Below, piece by piece: positions 8,641 to 17,269 of a stretch of 64,000 bases of DNA. The position numbers and the translations under genes are program-made. Within the stretch, counting starts at the first letter, position 1, and each line of letters starts with the position of its first letter. The stretch is from an uncultured Bacilli bacterium (GTDB lineage: Bacteria; Bacillota_I; Bacilli_A; RF39; UBA660). The notes under the pieces were generated by a model. It saw only the letters and a program-made list of their open reading frames with translations, did no database searches and was not told the origin of the DNA. The stretch is from the NCBI GenBank assembly GCA_944358375.1, contig CALVQT010000001.1, forward strand, positions 1 through 64,000, read 5' to 3'.

Positions 8641-9186
8641 ATGAATTTTAATGTAAATAGAGTTAAGATATTTGTAACAGTACCTATTGATTATGCTGGG
8701 AATGTATTAAAACTATATTGTCCATTAAAAATAATAAATAACAATAATAACATAAATAAAGAATGTGGTTTTGTATATTTTAATAGGGATAATGAGATTT
8801 GTTATTCAAATCCTCATCATGATATAAGTAAAGAAAAAGAAGAAAAACAATTTGATATTGTTCCTTACACCATAGAAAAATTAAATAAAGCTTATGCAAC
8901 TATTTGCGATTCAAAGATAAAAACTTTTTCTCCAACTCAAGATAATCAAGTTATAATACCAATTGGAAAAGATAATATTGTAATTTTTAATCAAAATGGA
9001 GTTATTAAAGTTAATGCTCAAAATATAGTACATAGAGAGTTTGTAAGATCAAATGGTACAAGTTTTGCTATTATACAAGGAAATCTTACTAAAAATGGGT
9101 TATATAGTCATGCAATTATTGAAATTAGGAATAATATAGCATATGTGACTAATATTTATTCTGAAGAAGAATTAGCAAAACTATAA
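8641..9186 (+). CDS. Hypothetical protein, possibly truncated by an in-frame stop
   Basis: The product is 181 residues, starting after an AGGAGG ribosome site. It has no recognised domain, signal peptide or membrane segment; it looks like a soluble alpha/beta protein (IFVTVPIDYAGNVLKLYCPL near the start, RNNIAYVTNIYSEEELAKL at the end). After the TAA at 9184-9186 the same frame stays open for 51 further codons with protein-like composition, so the original protein may have been about 233 residues. Confidence 0.6.
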   Translation: MNFNVNRVKIFVTVPIDYAGNVLKLYCPLKIINNNNNINKECGFVYFNRDNEICYSNPHHDISKEKEEKQFDIVPYTIEKLNKAYATICDSKIKTFSPTQDNQVIIPIGKDNIVIFNQNGVIKVNAQNIVHREFVRSNGTSFAIIQGNLTKNGLYSHAIIEIRNNIAYVTNIYSEEELAKL

Positions 9187-9342
9187 AGGGAGTATGATCA
9201 TATAATTGCTGATGGCTTACTATCGCAAGATAGACTTAGCAAAAAAATAAATAATTTTAATAGATATGTTGGTTATATAGGTAAAACTCATAAAATATAT
9301 TATCAATCAATAATTGAAGAAGGTTTAAATATGAGAAGATAA
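9187..9342 (+). pseudogene. In-frame continuation of the preceding gene
   Basis: Directly after the stop of the previous gene, the same frame reads REYDHIIADGLLSQDRLSKK and continues to a TAA at 9340-9342. No ribosome site or plausible start lies at its head. It is best explained as the tail of the upstream gene, separated by a nonsense mutation. Confidence 0.5.
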
Positions 9343-9367
9343 TTTTTAATCAGTCTTTAAAATATTA

Positions 9368-9396
9368 TTGACATGATAAAAATATAATGTTATTCT
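9368..9396 (+). promoter_or_regulatory. Promoter of the ABC exporter leader
   Basis: A perfect TTGACA at 9368-9373 and TATTCT at 9391-9396 are separated by 17 bases, upstream of a long structured leader. Confidence 0.75.
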
Positions 9397-9418
9397 TATA
9401 CTAATTAAACAAAGGAAG

Positions 9419-9564
9419 GAGTGGAAAAAATGAGAATTTTAATTACAAAATATAAAAATAGAAAAAATAATTTGGCAGTAGATTTGGTAACTTATGATGT
9501 TTTCCACTCTTTGATATTATTTACTTTTATTATTAAAGAAAAACTACTGCAAAGTAGTTTTTTT
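9419..9564 (+). promoter_or_regulatory. Attenuator-like leader with short reading frame
   Basis: Three elements lie between the promoter and the exporter gene. A strong AGGAAGGAG ribosome site precedes an ATG at 9430. A perfect ten-base inverted repeat (GAGTGGAAAA at 9419-9428, TTTTCCACTC at 9500-9509) would bury part of that site. A terminator hairpin (AAACTACT, loop GCAA, AGTAGTTT, then T run, 9541-9564) stands just before the exporter. The leader frame runs through the terminator and into the exporter gene. This resembles translation-controlled attenuators that govern antibiotic-exporter genes; the inducing signal is unknown. Confidence 0.6.
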
Positions 9565-9583
9565 CTGGAAATAGGGAGGAATT

Positions 9584-11329
9584 ATGAAAAAATTAAAGCA
9601 TTTCAAGATATTTTGGCAATATATAAAAGATGATAAATTTAAATTGTTTTTGTATATGCTATTAGTGGCTTTAATATATTTGCCAGCAATAGTAGCAGTA
9701 TATTTTTGGGGATATGCAGTTGAATCATTGACTTCAAATAACTTTATGGAATTTGTATTATATTTGATCATTTATGAAGGAATATATATATTACTTTATG
9801 GTATGTTACAAATACCTAAAGAATATCTGTACTCATATTTTGAAATTAAATTTATTAATAATATTAGCAAAGATATTTATAAAAAAATTAATAAATTACC
9901 CGCTATAGCATTTGAAAATATTGGTGTTGGAGAATTTATAAATAGATTATATACAGATCCAGATAGAATAATGGAATTATTGGCTAAAATGGTTAAATTA
10001 ATATGTAAGGCAATAGTAGTAATTGTAATACTTGTTGTTTCTATTAGAATTTCATTAATTTTATTTGTAGAAATATTGTTATTGGGCGTTATTATGGGAT
10101 TTATTTCAACTAAATTTTTTCCTAGAATAAAAAAGACTCAAGAAAATATAAAAAGCGAAACTGATTTTTATGTAAAAGAAGCCACTGAAAATATAACAGG
10201 CATTAGAGAAATAAAATCGTTGGGTATTACCAAAATAATAGAAAAAAATATATTTAAATCTATAGATAAAATAAGTATACATACTAAAGATGCTAGAAAG
10301 TATGAAAGATGGTACTATGGATTTAATAATTTGGCTTATTTCGCTATTCAATTTTCAATATTATTGACTACTGGCAAACTTTACATAGAAGGAACAATTA
10401 ATTTAAGTTTATTCTTAATAATTGAATCATATATTTGGAGAATTGATGAAGTAGTAGAAAGTATTAGTGATTTTGGTGTAAGTTTTAATAAAGTAACAGT
10501 TTCTTTGAGAAGAATAGGTGAAATATTAAATAATGAATTATATCAAGATGAAGAATATGGTAATAAAGAATTAGTAAATACTAAAGGAATAATTAAATTT
10601 GAAGATGTTAAGTTTAAATATACTGAAAAAGATGAATATACCTTAAGAGGATTAAATTTAACAATCGAACCCAATAAAAAAATAGCTATTGTTGGACGTA
10701 GTGGAAATGGTAAAAGTACTATATTTAATTTATTGTTAAGATATTTTGATGCTACTGAAGGAAAAGTTACAATTGATGATATAAATATAAAAGATTTAAC
10801 AGAGAAGTCTTTAAGAAATAATATATCAATAATTAGACAAAGTCCATTTTTATTTAACTTAACTATATTAGAAAATTTTAAATTAACAAAAGACGATATT
10901 ACTTTAGATGAAGTAAGAGAATATTGTAAAAGAGCTTATATTGATGATTATATAATGAGTCTTCCTAATAAATATGATACTATAATTGGTGAAGGTGGAG
11001 TTAATTTATCTGGAGGACAAAAACAGAGAATAGCAATAGCTAGAACACTACTTTTGAATACAAAAATTATTTTATTTGATGAAGCTACATCTGCATTAGA
11101 TAATCAATCTCAAGAGTATATTAAAAAAACAATTGATGGCTTGGTAAAAGATCATACAGTAATTATTATTGCTCATAGGCTATCAACTATAGTTGATGCA
11201 GATATTATATATGTAATTGATAAAGGAAAGTTAATTGGAAGTGGAAAGCACAAAGAATTGTTAAAAAATTGTGAACAATATCAAAATTTATATACAGCAG
11301 AATCAGAAAATACTATATGCTTAAGTTAA
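9584..11329 (+). CDS. ABC transporter, fused permease and ATPase (exporter)
   Basis: This 581-residue half-transporter has about six N-terminal membrane segments and a C-terminal ATPase domain. Walker A is GRSGNGKST near residue 372, the signature is LSGGQKQR near 477, Walker B with its glutamate is IILFDEATSALD near 500, and the switch histidine lies in IIAHRLSTI near 530. All catalytic motifs are intact. Such proteins work as homodimers, or as heterodimers with a second half; no partner is adjacent, so a homodimer is likely. The substrate could be a drug, lipid or peptide. A terminator-containing leader upstream suggests induced expression. Confidence 0.9.
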   Translation: MKKLKHFKIFWQYIKDDKFKLFLYMLLVALIYLPAIVAVYFWGYAVESLTSNNFMEFVLYLIIYEGIYILLYGMLQIPKEYLYSYFEIKFINNISKDIYKKINKLPAIAFENIGVGEFINRLYTDPDRIMELLAKMVKLICKAIVVIVILVVSIRISLILFVEILLLGVIMGFISTKFFPRIKKTQENIKSETDFYVKEATENITGIREIKSLGITKIIEKNIFKSIDKISIHTKDARKYERWYYGFNNLAYFAIQFSILLTTGKLYIEGTINLSLFLIIESYIWRIDEVVESISDFGVSFNKVTVSLRRIGEILNNELYQDEEYGNKELVNTKGIIKFEDVKFKYTEKDEYTLRGLNLTIEPNKKIAIVGRSGNGKSTIFNLLLRYFDATEGKVTIDDINIKDLTEKSLRNNISIIRQSPFLFNLTILENFKLTKDDITLDEVREYCKRAYIDDYIMSLPNKYDTIIGEGGVNLSGGQKQRIAIARTLLLNTKIILFDEATSALDNQSQEYIKKTIDGLVKDHTVIIIAHRLSTIVDADIIYVIDKGKLIGSGKHKELLKNCEQYQNLYTAESENTICLS

Positions 11330-11332
11330 GGA

Positions 11333-11354
11333 AGGCCCATAATAATGGGCTTTT
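11333..11354 (+). terminator. Terminator of the ABC exporter
   Basis: GCCCAT (11335-11340) and ATGGGC (11345-11350) pair over AATA, followed by TTTT. Confidence 0.85.
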
Positions 11355-11385
11355 AAAATGTTATTATTATATATATACAAATTTA

Positions 11386-11394
11386 TGATATAAT
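11386..11394 (+). promoter_or_regulatory. Extended -10 promoter
   Basis: TGATATAAT lies just upstream of the DUF1653 gene with no clear -35. Confidence 0.55.
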
Positions 11395-11414
11395 TTATAT
11401 GAAGGGAAGTAATA

Positions 11415-11672
11415 ATGAAAAAAATAAAAATAAACCATGTTTATAGACATTTTAAAGGAGATTATTATCTTGTGGTAGATATAGCAAAATATTCTGAGAC
11501 AAATGAACAAGTTGTTATTTATAGAAAATTATATGATGATGGTGGATTATGGGTTAGACCACTAGATATGTTTTTAAGTGAAGTTGATCACGATAAATAT
11601 CCTAATGTTAAGCAAAAATATAGGTTTGAATTACAAAAGATATCTAGTGTTGCTAAAGAATTCGATAAATAA
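11415..11672 (+). CDS. DUF1653 domain protein
   Basis: The 85-residue protein shows the DUF1653 pattern: an N-terminal VYRHFKGDYYLVVDIAKYSE, then VVIYRKLYDDGGLWVRPLDMF, ending in a phenylalanine-rich tail. DUF1653 proteins are small, soluble and widespread in bacteria; their function is not established. The gene starts after a GGGAAG ribosome site and is transcribed alone. Confidence 0.85.
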   Translation: MKKIKINHVYRHFKGDYYLVVDIAKYSETNEQVVIYRKLYDDGGLWVRPLDMFLSEVDHDKYPNVKQKYRFELQKISSVAKEFDK

Positions 11673-11835
11673 TCTTAAATTCTCATGAATATGGACAATT
11701 TTTAATAATATATATAAGTTATTTAAATGAAAAAAAGTGAATAACTAGTATTTAGTATTGAAATAATTATATTAAATAAATATTAGAAAATGGTTTTGAT
11801 TGAGAAAATAATGAAATAATTTAAAGGAGTAGTGT

Positions 11836-12738
11836 ATGATGGCAGATAAAAATATTTTAATAGCATTTGTTTTAAACATATCATTTTCAATTTTTGAATT
11901 AGTAGGAGGAATATTTACAAATAGTATATCAATTATCTCAGATGCAGTACATGATTTTGGTGATGCATTAAGTATTGGCTTTTCTTTTGTTTTAGAAAAG
12001 ATAAGCAAGAAGAAACCTAATGAAAAATATACATATGGATATATTAGATATTCAGTCTTAGGTGCATTTATTACAACAATTGTTTTAACTTTAGGCTCTA
12101 TTTTAGTGATAATAGGTGGTATATGCAGAATTTTAAATCCAGAAACAATAAATTATAATGGAATGATTATATTTGCAATATTTGGAGTAGTAATTAATTT
12201 TTTAGCTGCATACTATACTAAAGATGGTGATTCATTAAATAAAAAAGCAGTTAATTTACATATGCTTGAAGATGTACTTGGATGGGTAGTTGTATTAATT
12301 GGCTCTATTTTAATGAAATTTACAGATATATCATTAATAGATTCAATTATGTCTATTGGAATAGCTATATTTATATTATTAAATACATTTAAAAATTTAA
12401 AAAATATTTTAGATTTATTTTTAGAAAAAACACCTAGCAATATATCAATTGAAAAAATTAAATTTCATATAAGCAAAATAAAAGGAATTAAAGGAATTCA
12501 TCATATTCATATTTGGAGTATGGATGGAGTTAACAATTATTCAACAATGCATGTTATAACTGATATCAAAAATACAAATGAAATAAAAAAATTAATAAAA
12601 AAAGAAATGGCTGAGCTTGGTATTTCACATACTACAATAGAAATTGAAAATAGTAATGATCATTGCGAAGAAATAAATTGTAAAGTAGAGGCAAAAGTAT
12701 CACATGATCATAATAATGCGCATCATCACCATTATTAA
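11836..12738 (+). CDS. Cation diffusion facilitator, zinc-type exporter
   Basis: This 300-residue membrane protein has six predicted transmembrane segments and a cytosolic C-terminal domain. The metal site of CDF transporters is visible as DAVHDFGDALS in segment 2 and HMLEDVLG in segment 5. The C-terminal domain carries HHIHIWSMDG, the usual dimerisation and metal-sensing fold, and the protein ends in a histidine-rich tail (SHDHNNAHHHHY). CDF proteins exchange zinc or a related divalent ion for protons and protect against metal excess. An AAGGAG site precedes two adjacent ATG codons, and either could be used. Confidence 0.9.
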   Translation: MMADKNILIAFVLNISFSIFELVGGIFTNSISIISDAVHDFGDALSIGFSFVLEKISKKKPNEKYTYGYIRYSVLGAFITTIVLTLGSILVIIGGICRILNPETINYNGMIIFAIFGVVINFLAAYYTKDGDSLNKKAVNLHMLEDVLGWVVVLIGSILMKFTDISLIDSIMSIGIAIFILLNTFKNLKNILDLFLEKTPSNISIEKIKFHISKIKGIKGIHHIHIWSMDGVNNYSTMHVITDIKNTNEIKKLIKKEMAELGISHTTIEIENSNDHCEEINCKVEAKVSHDHNNAHHHHY

Positions 12739-12835
12739 TATATGAAATTAACAATACATGATTAACAACGATATATATTACTATAAAAAATATGATATAT
12801 GGAAAAATACTAGATTATTTTTATCTTTAAATTTA

Positions 12836-12844
12836 TGTTATAAT
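12836..12844 (+). promoter_or_regulatory. Extended -10 promoter
   Basis: TGTTATAAT lies about 30 bases upstream of the DUF3592 gene. Confidence 0.5.
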
Positions 12845-12872
12845 ATTAATAGATAAAAATAAGGAGTTGATG

Positions 12873-13565
12873 ATGTTTATGTTTAAAAAACATGCAGATA
12901 GTATAATGTTTACTATATTTTTTATTATAGGGGTCTTTCTTTTTCCTTTTGGTATATATGTATCAATAAATACATTTAACTATGATGATAAAATTGAAAC
13001 AACCGCAACTATTACAGACATAATATCATATGAAAATCGAGATGGAGAAATAAGTTATGAAGTATACGTTGAATATTTTATTGATGGTCAAAGATATGAA
13101 TCAGAATTAAATGGATATTTAATGACTTTTTCTGAAGGAGATAAAATAAACATTTATTATGATATAAATAATCCCAGAGTAATTTCAACTAAATCATTGG
13201 ATCTTTTGGTATTGATAGTTCCATTTATGGGTATTATATTTGTATTGATAGGAGCATTAGGAATAAAAAAGAAAATCAAACAAAGAAGGCAAGATAAATA
13301 TATAGAAGAACATGGAGAGTTAATTTATGCAACATATGTTGAAACGATTGTGAATTATTCTTATGCAGTGAATGATGAACATCCATATCAAATAGTTTGT
13401 GAATGGACAGACCCTACGACAAATATACAATACACATTTAAAAGTAAAAATCTTTGGAGAAATCCTGAAATATTCATAAATATGAATAATATTGAATCAT
13501 TCCCTGTATATGTCGATAAAAATGATAAGCAAAAGTATTTGATGGACACAGATGGTTATATATAA
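12873..13565 (+). CDS. DUF3592 membrane protein
   Basis: The 231-residue protein has an N-terminal membrane segment (residues about 10-32), an external beta-rich DUF3592-like domain (TATITDIISY, then YEVYVEYFIDGQRYES, then INIYYDINNPRV), a second membrane segment (LIVPFMGIIFVLIGALGI) and a further beta-rich domain. Function is unknown for this family. The ATG at 12873 is chosen for its spacing from AAGGAG at 12861-12866; a TTG at 12867 and an ATG at 12870 are closer to the site than usual. Confidence 0.75.
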   Translation: MFMFKKHADSIMFTIFFIIGVFLFPFGIYVSINTFNYDDKIETTATITDIISYENRDGEISYEVYVEYFIDGQRYESELNGYLMTFSEGDKINIYYDINNPRVISTKSLDLLVLIVPFMGIIFVLIGALGIKKKIKQRRQDKYIEEHGELIYATYVETIVNYSYAVNDEHPYQIVCEWTDPTTNIQYTFKSKNLWRNPEIFINMNNIESFPVYVDKNDKQKYLMDTDGYI

Positions 13566-13708
13566 TAGATTTTTATACATAATAAATTAATATTATGTAT
13601 AATATAGTATAATTTACAATTTAATAATCAATTTTACATATATATTATTAATTAAATATTTATTTATTATTATAAATTTGATACAATTAATCAACGAAGG
13701 GAGAAATT

Positions 13709-14509
13709 ATGAATAAAATAAAGGCTGCTAAAAAAGAAGAAAATAAAATTATAAAAAAAGAAAATAGTATAAAATTTTATAGTATTATTATAACAATTAT
13801 TGCAATTGTTTTATTGTTAATTATTTTGATATCCGGTGCTTCTATTGGAGTTAACGAAGCAAAAAGAAAAGCTTTAAATTATGGTAATTTTAAAGAAGAT
13901 GATATTATATATATAAATATTGATAGAGATTATGAAGATAAAGTTTACGAAATAAAGTTTAAAGATGATAGTTATATTTATGAAATAGATGTACATATGA
14001 AAACTGGTGAAATTATTAATTTTGAAAAAGATGCTATAAATCAATCATCTGTTTCTATTCCAGATGCATCAAATCTAATTGATGAAGAAGAAGCAAAAAA
14101 AATTGCTTTAAATCATACTAATCAAAAAGAAGAAAATGTAACATTTACTAAAGTAAAAACAGATATTGAATCAGGACGTGAAGTATATGAAATAGAATTT
14201 AGTTCTACTGATGCGTTTTATGAAGTGGTTATTGATATTAATACTAAAGAAGTGATTAAATATGATATAGATTATAAAGAACAGCAAATATCTGAAGATA
14301 AATATATTGGTGTTGATAAAGCAAAAGAAATTGCACTAAAACATGCGGGATTAAAAGAATCTCAAATAATATGGCATAAAGCAAAATTAGATGTCGAATA
14401 TAACTACTCAGTTTATGAAATAGAATTTAGTTATCAATACAAAGAATATGAATATGAAATAAATGCAGCAAGTGGAGATATTATTAAATACGAAATAGAT
14501 CGTTTTTAG
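13709..14509 (+). CDS. Membrane-anchored protein with three PepSY repeats
   Basis: The protein has 266 residues. A lysine-rich cytosolic head is followed by one membrane anchor (about residues 25-48) and then three PepSY-like domains outside the cell. Each begins with an alpha helix of the type EAKRKALNYG, EAKKIALNHT or KAKEIALKHA and ends with a strand pair ending in GEIINFE, KEVIKYD or GDIIKYE. PepSY domains are thought to inhibit peptidases or bind wall components. The gene stands alone with its own terminator. Confidence 0.85.
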   Translation: MNKIKAAKKEENKIIKKENSIKFYSIIITIIAIVLLLIILISGASIGVNEAKRKALNYGNFKEDDIIYINIDRDYEDKVYEIKFKDDSYIYEIDVHMKTGEIINFEKDAINQSSVSIPDASNLIDEEEAKKIALNHTNQKEENVTFTKVKTDIESGREVYEIEFSSTDAFYEVVIDINTKEVIKYDIDYKEQQISEDKYIGVDKAKEIALKHAGLKESQIIWHKAKLDVEYNYSVYEIEFSYQYKEYEYEINAASGDIIKYEIDRF

Positions 14510-14520
14510 TATAAATTATT

Positions 14521-14556
14521 AATCTTTTAAAATTAAATTTTAAAAGATTTTATTTT
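14521..14556 (+). terminator. Terminator
   Basis: AATCTTTTAAAAT and ATTTTAAAAGATT form a perfect 13-base stem with a three-base loop, followed by T-rich sequence. Confidence 0.8.
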
Positions 14557-14583
14557 AAATAATTTTACACTTGGTTTTTACTA

Positions 14584-14592
14584 TGCTATAAT
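14584..14592 (+). promoter_or_regulatory. Extended -10 promoter
   Basis: TGCTATAAT lies upstream of the phospholipase-C-like gene. Confidence 0.55.
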
Positions 14593-14627
14593 GTTTAAGA
14601 GTTAAAATTTAAGAAAGAAGGAATAGC

Positions 14628-15194
14628 GTGCCAAGTATAGCATCACATATTGTAACAGCTAAAATTATATCTAAAAATTTAGATATTAATGATGATAATT
14701 TTATAAGAGGCAACATATTACCAGATGTAATTAGTAGAGATAAAAGAAAAACTCATCACAGAATAAATGGTAAATTATTTTTGGTGCCTGATATTGATTA
14801 TTTTAAAAAAACTTTAGATTTTAATAATATGTTAGAATTAGGATATTATACTCATGTATTATTAGATAAATATTATCTTGATGATTTTTTAGTTAATAAT
14901 GTTGGAAATCCAAATATTTTTAACAATTTTGCAATATATTCTGATTATAGTGTTATTAATGATATGCTTATTGAAAAATATAAATTGGATTTAAAAAAAT
15001 TAGAAAGAACATTATTATTGTTAAGAAAAGAAGGGGTTGATGAAAATCTTTTAAAAATGAATATTGCTTTTTTATTTAATGGTCAAAAGCATGATACACT
15101 CTACATAGATTTAGAGCAATATGATAGATTTTTATACGATACATCTTTTAAAATAGCGCAAGATATAAAATCAAGATTAATATTGAAAAAATAA
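14628..15194 (+). CDS. Zinc-dependent phospholipase C-like protein
   Basis: The 188-residue protein begins MPSIASHIVTAKII and contains FIRGNILPDVI, THHRING and LGYYTHVLLDKYYLDD. These histidines and aspartates match the metal-binding helices of the zinc-dependent phospholipase C / S1-P1 nuclease superfamily in its short cytosolic form. There is no signal peptide, so a secreted lecithinase role is unlikely; the substrate is unknown. The start is GTG, preceded by GAAGGA. Confidence 0.7.
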   Translation: MPSIASHIVTAKIISKNLDINDDNFIRGNILPDVISRDKRKTHHRINGKLFLVPDIDYFKKTLDFNNMLELGYYTHVLLDKYYLDDFLVNNVGNPNIFNNFAIYSDYSVINDMLIEKYKLDLKKLERTLLLLRKEGVDENLLKMNIAFLFNGQKHDTLYIDLEQYDRFLYDTSFKIAQDIKSRLILKK

Positions 15195-15247
15195 AATATT
15201 TATATATTTATAAAATAATGTTATACTCTTCCTAGGAGGAGAAAAGT

Positions 15248-16117
15248 ATGGAATTAATTCAAGTTGGTAAAAAAACATATTATATTAAAAATAATACAAA
15301 TATTGGTATATATAAAATTGATGAAGAGTCAGTTTATATAATTGATAGTGGTAATGATAAAGAGGCTGGAAAGAAAATATTAAAAATAGTTAATGAAAAT
15401 AATTGGAAAGTATCTGGTGTAATAAATACTCATTCAAATGCTGATCATATAGGAGGAAATAAAGTAATACAAGATAGAACTTCTTGTGATATTTATTCAT
15501 ATAAAATAGAAAAATGTATCACAGAAAATCCAATATTAGAGCCATCATTTTTATATGGTGGATATCCATATAAAGATTTAAAAAATAAATTTTTATATGC
15601 TAGCGAATCAAAAGTAAAAAATATTGAAGAATTAAATATACCAGGTTTAGAATATTTTAATTTGCCCGGACACTTTTTCAATATGATAGGTATAAAGACT
15701 GATGATAATGTTTACTTTTTAGCGGATAGTTTATTTAGTGAAGAAGTTATATCAAAATATCATTTATTCTTTATATATGATGTCAAAGGATATTTAGAAA
15801 CATTAGATTATCTAGAAACATTAGATGGGATATTTATACCATCACATACCAGCATGTCAAATGATATTAAATCTTTAATTAGAAATAATAGAAATAAAAT
15901 AAATGAAGTATTAGATGAAATATATAATTATTTATCAACTGGAAAAACTTTTGAAAATATATTGAAACACATTTTTGATAAATATGAATTAATTATGAAT
16001 ATAAATCAATTTGTATTAATCGGAAGTACTATTAAATCATATTTATCATATTTATTTGATAATGAAAAAATAACTTATGAATTCATAAGCAATGAAATGC
16101 TTTGGAAGCAAAAATAA
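15248..16117 (+). CDS. Metallo-beta-lactamase-fold hydrolase
   Basis: The 289-residue protein carries the fold's signature: a strand ending VYIIDSGND, then NTHSNADHIGGN, LPGHFFNMIGI, FLADSLFSEEV and a final FIPSHTS. The canonical H-x-H-x-D-H box has asparagine for the second histidine (HSNADH). This variant would alter one metal site, so the enzyme may be mononuclear or use different ligands. The substrate is unknown. A GGAGG ribosome site lies at the right distance, and a terminator follows. Confidence 0.85.
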   Translation: MELIQVGKKTYYIKNNTNIGIYKIDEESVYIIDSGNDKEAGKKILKIVNENNWKVSGVINTHSNADHIGGNKVIQDRTSCDIYSYKIEKCITENPILEPSFLYGGYPYKDLKNKFLYASESKVKNIEELNIPGLEYFNLPGHFFNMIGIKTDDNVYFLADSLFSEEVISKYHLFFIYDVKGYLETLDYLETLDGIFIPSHTSMSNDIKSLIRNNRNKINEVLDEIYNYLSTGKTFENILKHIFDKYELIMNINQFVLIGSTIKSYLSYLFDNEKITYEFISNEMLWKQK

Positions 16118-16121
16118 TTAG

Positions 16122-16145
16122 AGAAACTTTTAAGTTTCTTTTTTG
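16122..16145 (+). terminator. Terminator
   Basis: AGAAACTT and AAGTTTCT pair over two bases, followed by a long T run. The -35 region of prfB would fall within this T run. Confidence 0.85.
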
Positions 16146-16154
16146 TTATTTTTT

Positions 16155-16163
16155 TGATAAAAT
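16155..16163 (+). promoter_or_regulatory. Extended -10 promoter of prfB
   Basis: TGATAAAAT ends only six bases before the prfB start codon, so transcription should begin at or next to the ATG. No ribosome site is visible. Confidence 0.6.
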
Positions 16164-16169
16164 AGAATT

Positions 16170-17252
16170 ATGGAAATAAAAATATTGGAGAAAAAATTAA
16201 AGGAATTTAATGATGAATTAACTAATTTAAAAATAAAGTTAAATTTAGATTTAAAAATAAAAAGGATTATAGAACTAGAAAAAGAAACTTCTAGCGTTGA
16301 TTTTTGGTCTAAAAGTGATAATAAAAAAGTATTAGAAGAACTTAAGAATATTAAATCAATTGTGAATAAATATAATGATATTTTATTAAGTGTTAATACT
16401 TATAGTGAAATGATAAAACTTGATTTGGATGATGTTGAACTAGATGAATTAAGTAAAGAATTAAAAAGTGTTGAAAATGATTTAGAAGATATTAAATTAT
16501 CTACTTTTTTAAATGGAGAATATGATTCATCAAATGCTTATATTGAAATACATTCAGGAGCTGGTGGCACAGAAAGTAATGATTGGGCAAATATGTTGTA
16601 TAGAATGTATACAAGATATTTTGAAAAAAATAATTATACTTTTGAAATAATAAGTAAAAGTGATGGAGAAGAAGTAGGGATTAAAGGAGTAACATTACTT
16701 GTTAAAGGATATTACCCTTATGGATTTTTAAAAGGCGAAACTGGTGTACACAGATTAGTTAGAATAAGCCCTTTTGATAGCAATAAAAGAAGACACACAT
16801 CATTTGCATCAGTATTAGTAACGCCTGAAATTGACAAAAATTTAAATGTGGATGTTAAAGAAAGTGATTTAAAAATAGATGTATATCATTCTAGTGGGGC
16901 TGGTGGTCAAAGCGTAAATACAACAGATTCTGCAGTTAGAATAACACATATCCCAACTGGTATTGTAACATCATCTCAAGTTGAAAGAAGCCAAGTTAAA
17001 AATAAAGAAAGAGCTTTAGAAATGTTAAAATCAAAAATATTTTTATTGAACCTTAATAATTTCAATAAAAAGATAAAAGAGTTAAAGGGTGATGTAATGG
17101 ATGTTAATTTTGGAAGTGCAGTTAGAAGTTATGTAATGTGTCCATATACATTAGTTAAAGATAATAGAACTAATTATGAAACATCTAGTATTGATAAAGT
17201 ATTAGATGGTGATATTCAAAAGTTTTTAGATGAATATTTGAAATTAAATTAA
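16170..17252 (+). CDS. prfB: Peptide chain release factor 2
   Basis: RF2 ends translation at UGA and UAA. The 360-residue protein shows the N-terminal helical domain, the SPF tripeptide (VRISPFDSNKR) that reads the stop codon, and the GGQ motif (SSGAGGQSVNTTDSAVR) that triggers peptide release. RF2 genes are often autoregulated by a programmed frameshift at an in-frame UGA near codon 25. Here that region (residues about 20-30, LKIKLNLDLKIKRI) runs straight through, so the gene lacks this control. The start is supported by family alignment, although the message appears leaderless. Confidence 0.95.
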   Translation: MEIKILEKKLKEFNDELTNLKIKLNLDLKIKRIIELEKETSSVDFWSKSDNKKVLEELKNIKSIVNKYNDILLSVNTYSEMIKLDLDDVELDELSKELKSVENDLEDIKLSTFLNGEYDSSNAYIEIHSGAGGTESNDWANMLYRMYTRYFEKNNYTFEIISKSDGEEVGIKGVTLLVKGYYPYGFLKGETGVHRLVRISPFDSNKRRHTSFASVLVTPEIDKNLNVDVKESDLKIDVYHSSGAGGQSVNTTDSAVRITHIPTGIVTSSQVERSQVKNKERALEMLKSKIFLLNLNNFNKKIKELKGDVMDVNFGSAVRSYVMCPYTLVKDNRTNYETSSIDKVLDGDIQKFLDEYLKLN

Positions 17253-17269
17253 CAAATAGGAGGATATAA

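Noticed and set aside
9421..9633. 70-residue reading frame as an ordinary gene
   Set aside because: It runs through a terminator hairpin and ends inside the exporter gene. I treat it as a leader frame, not as a functional protein.
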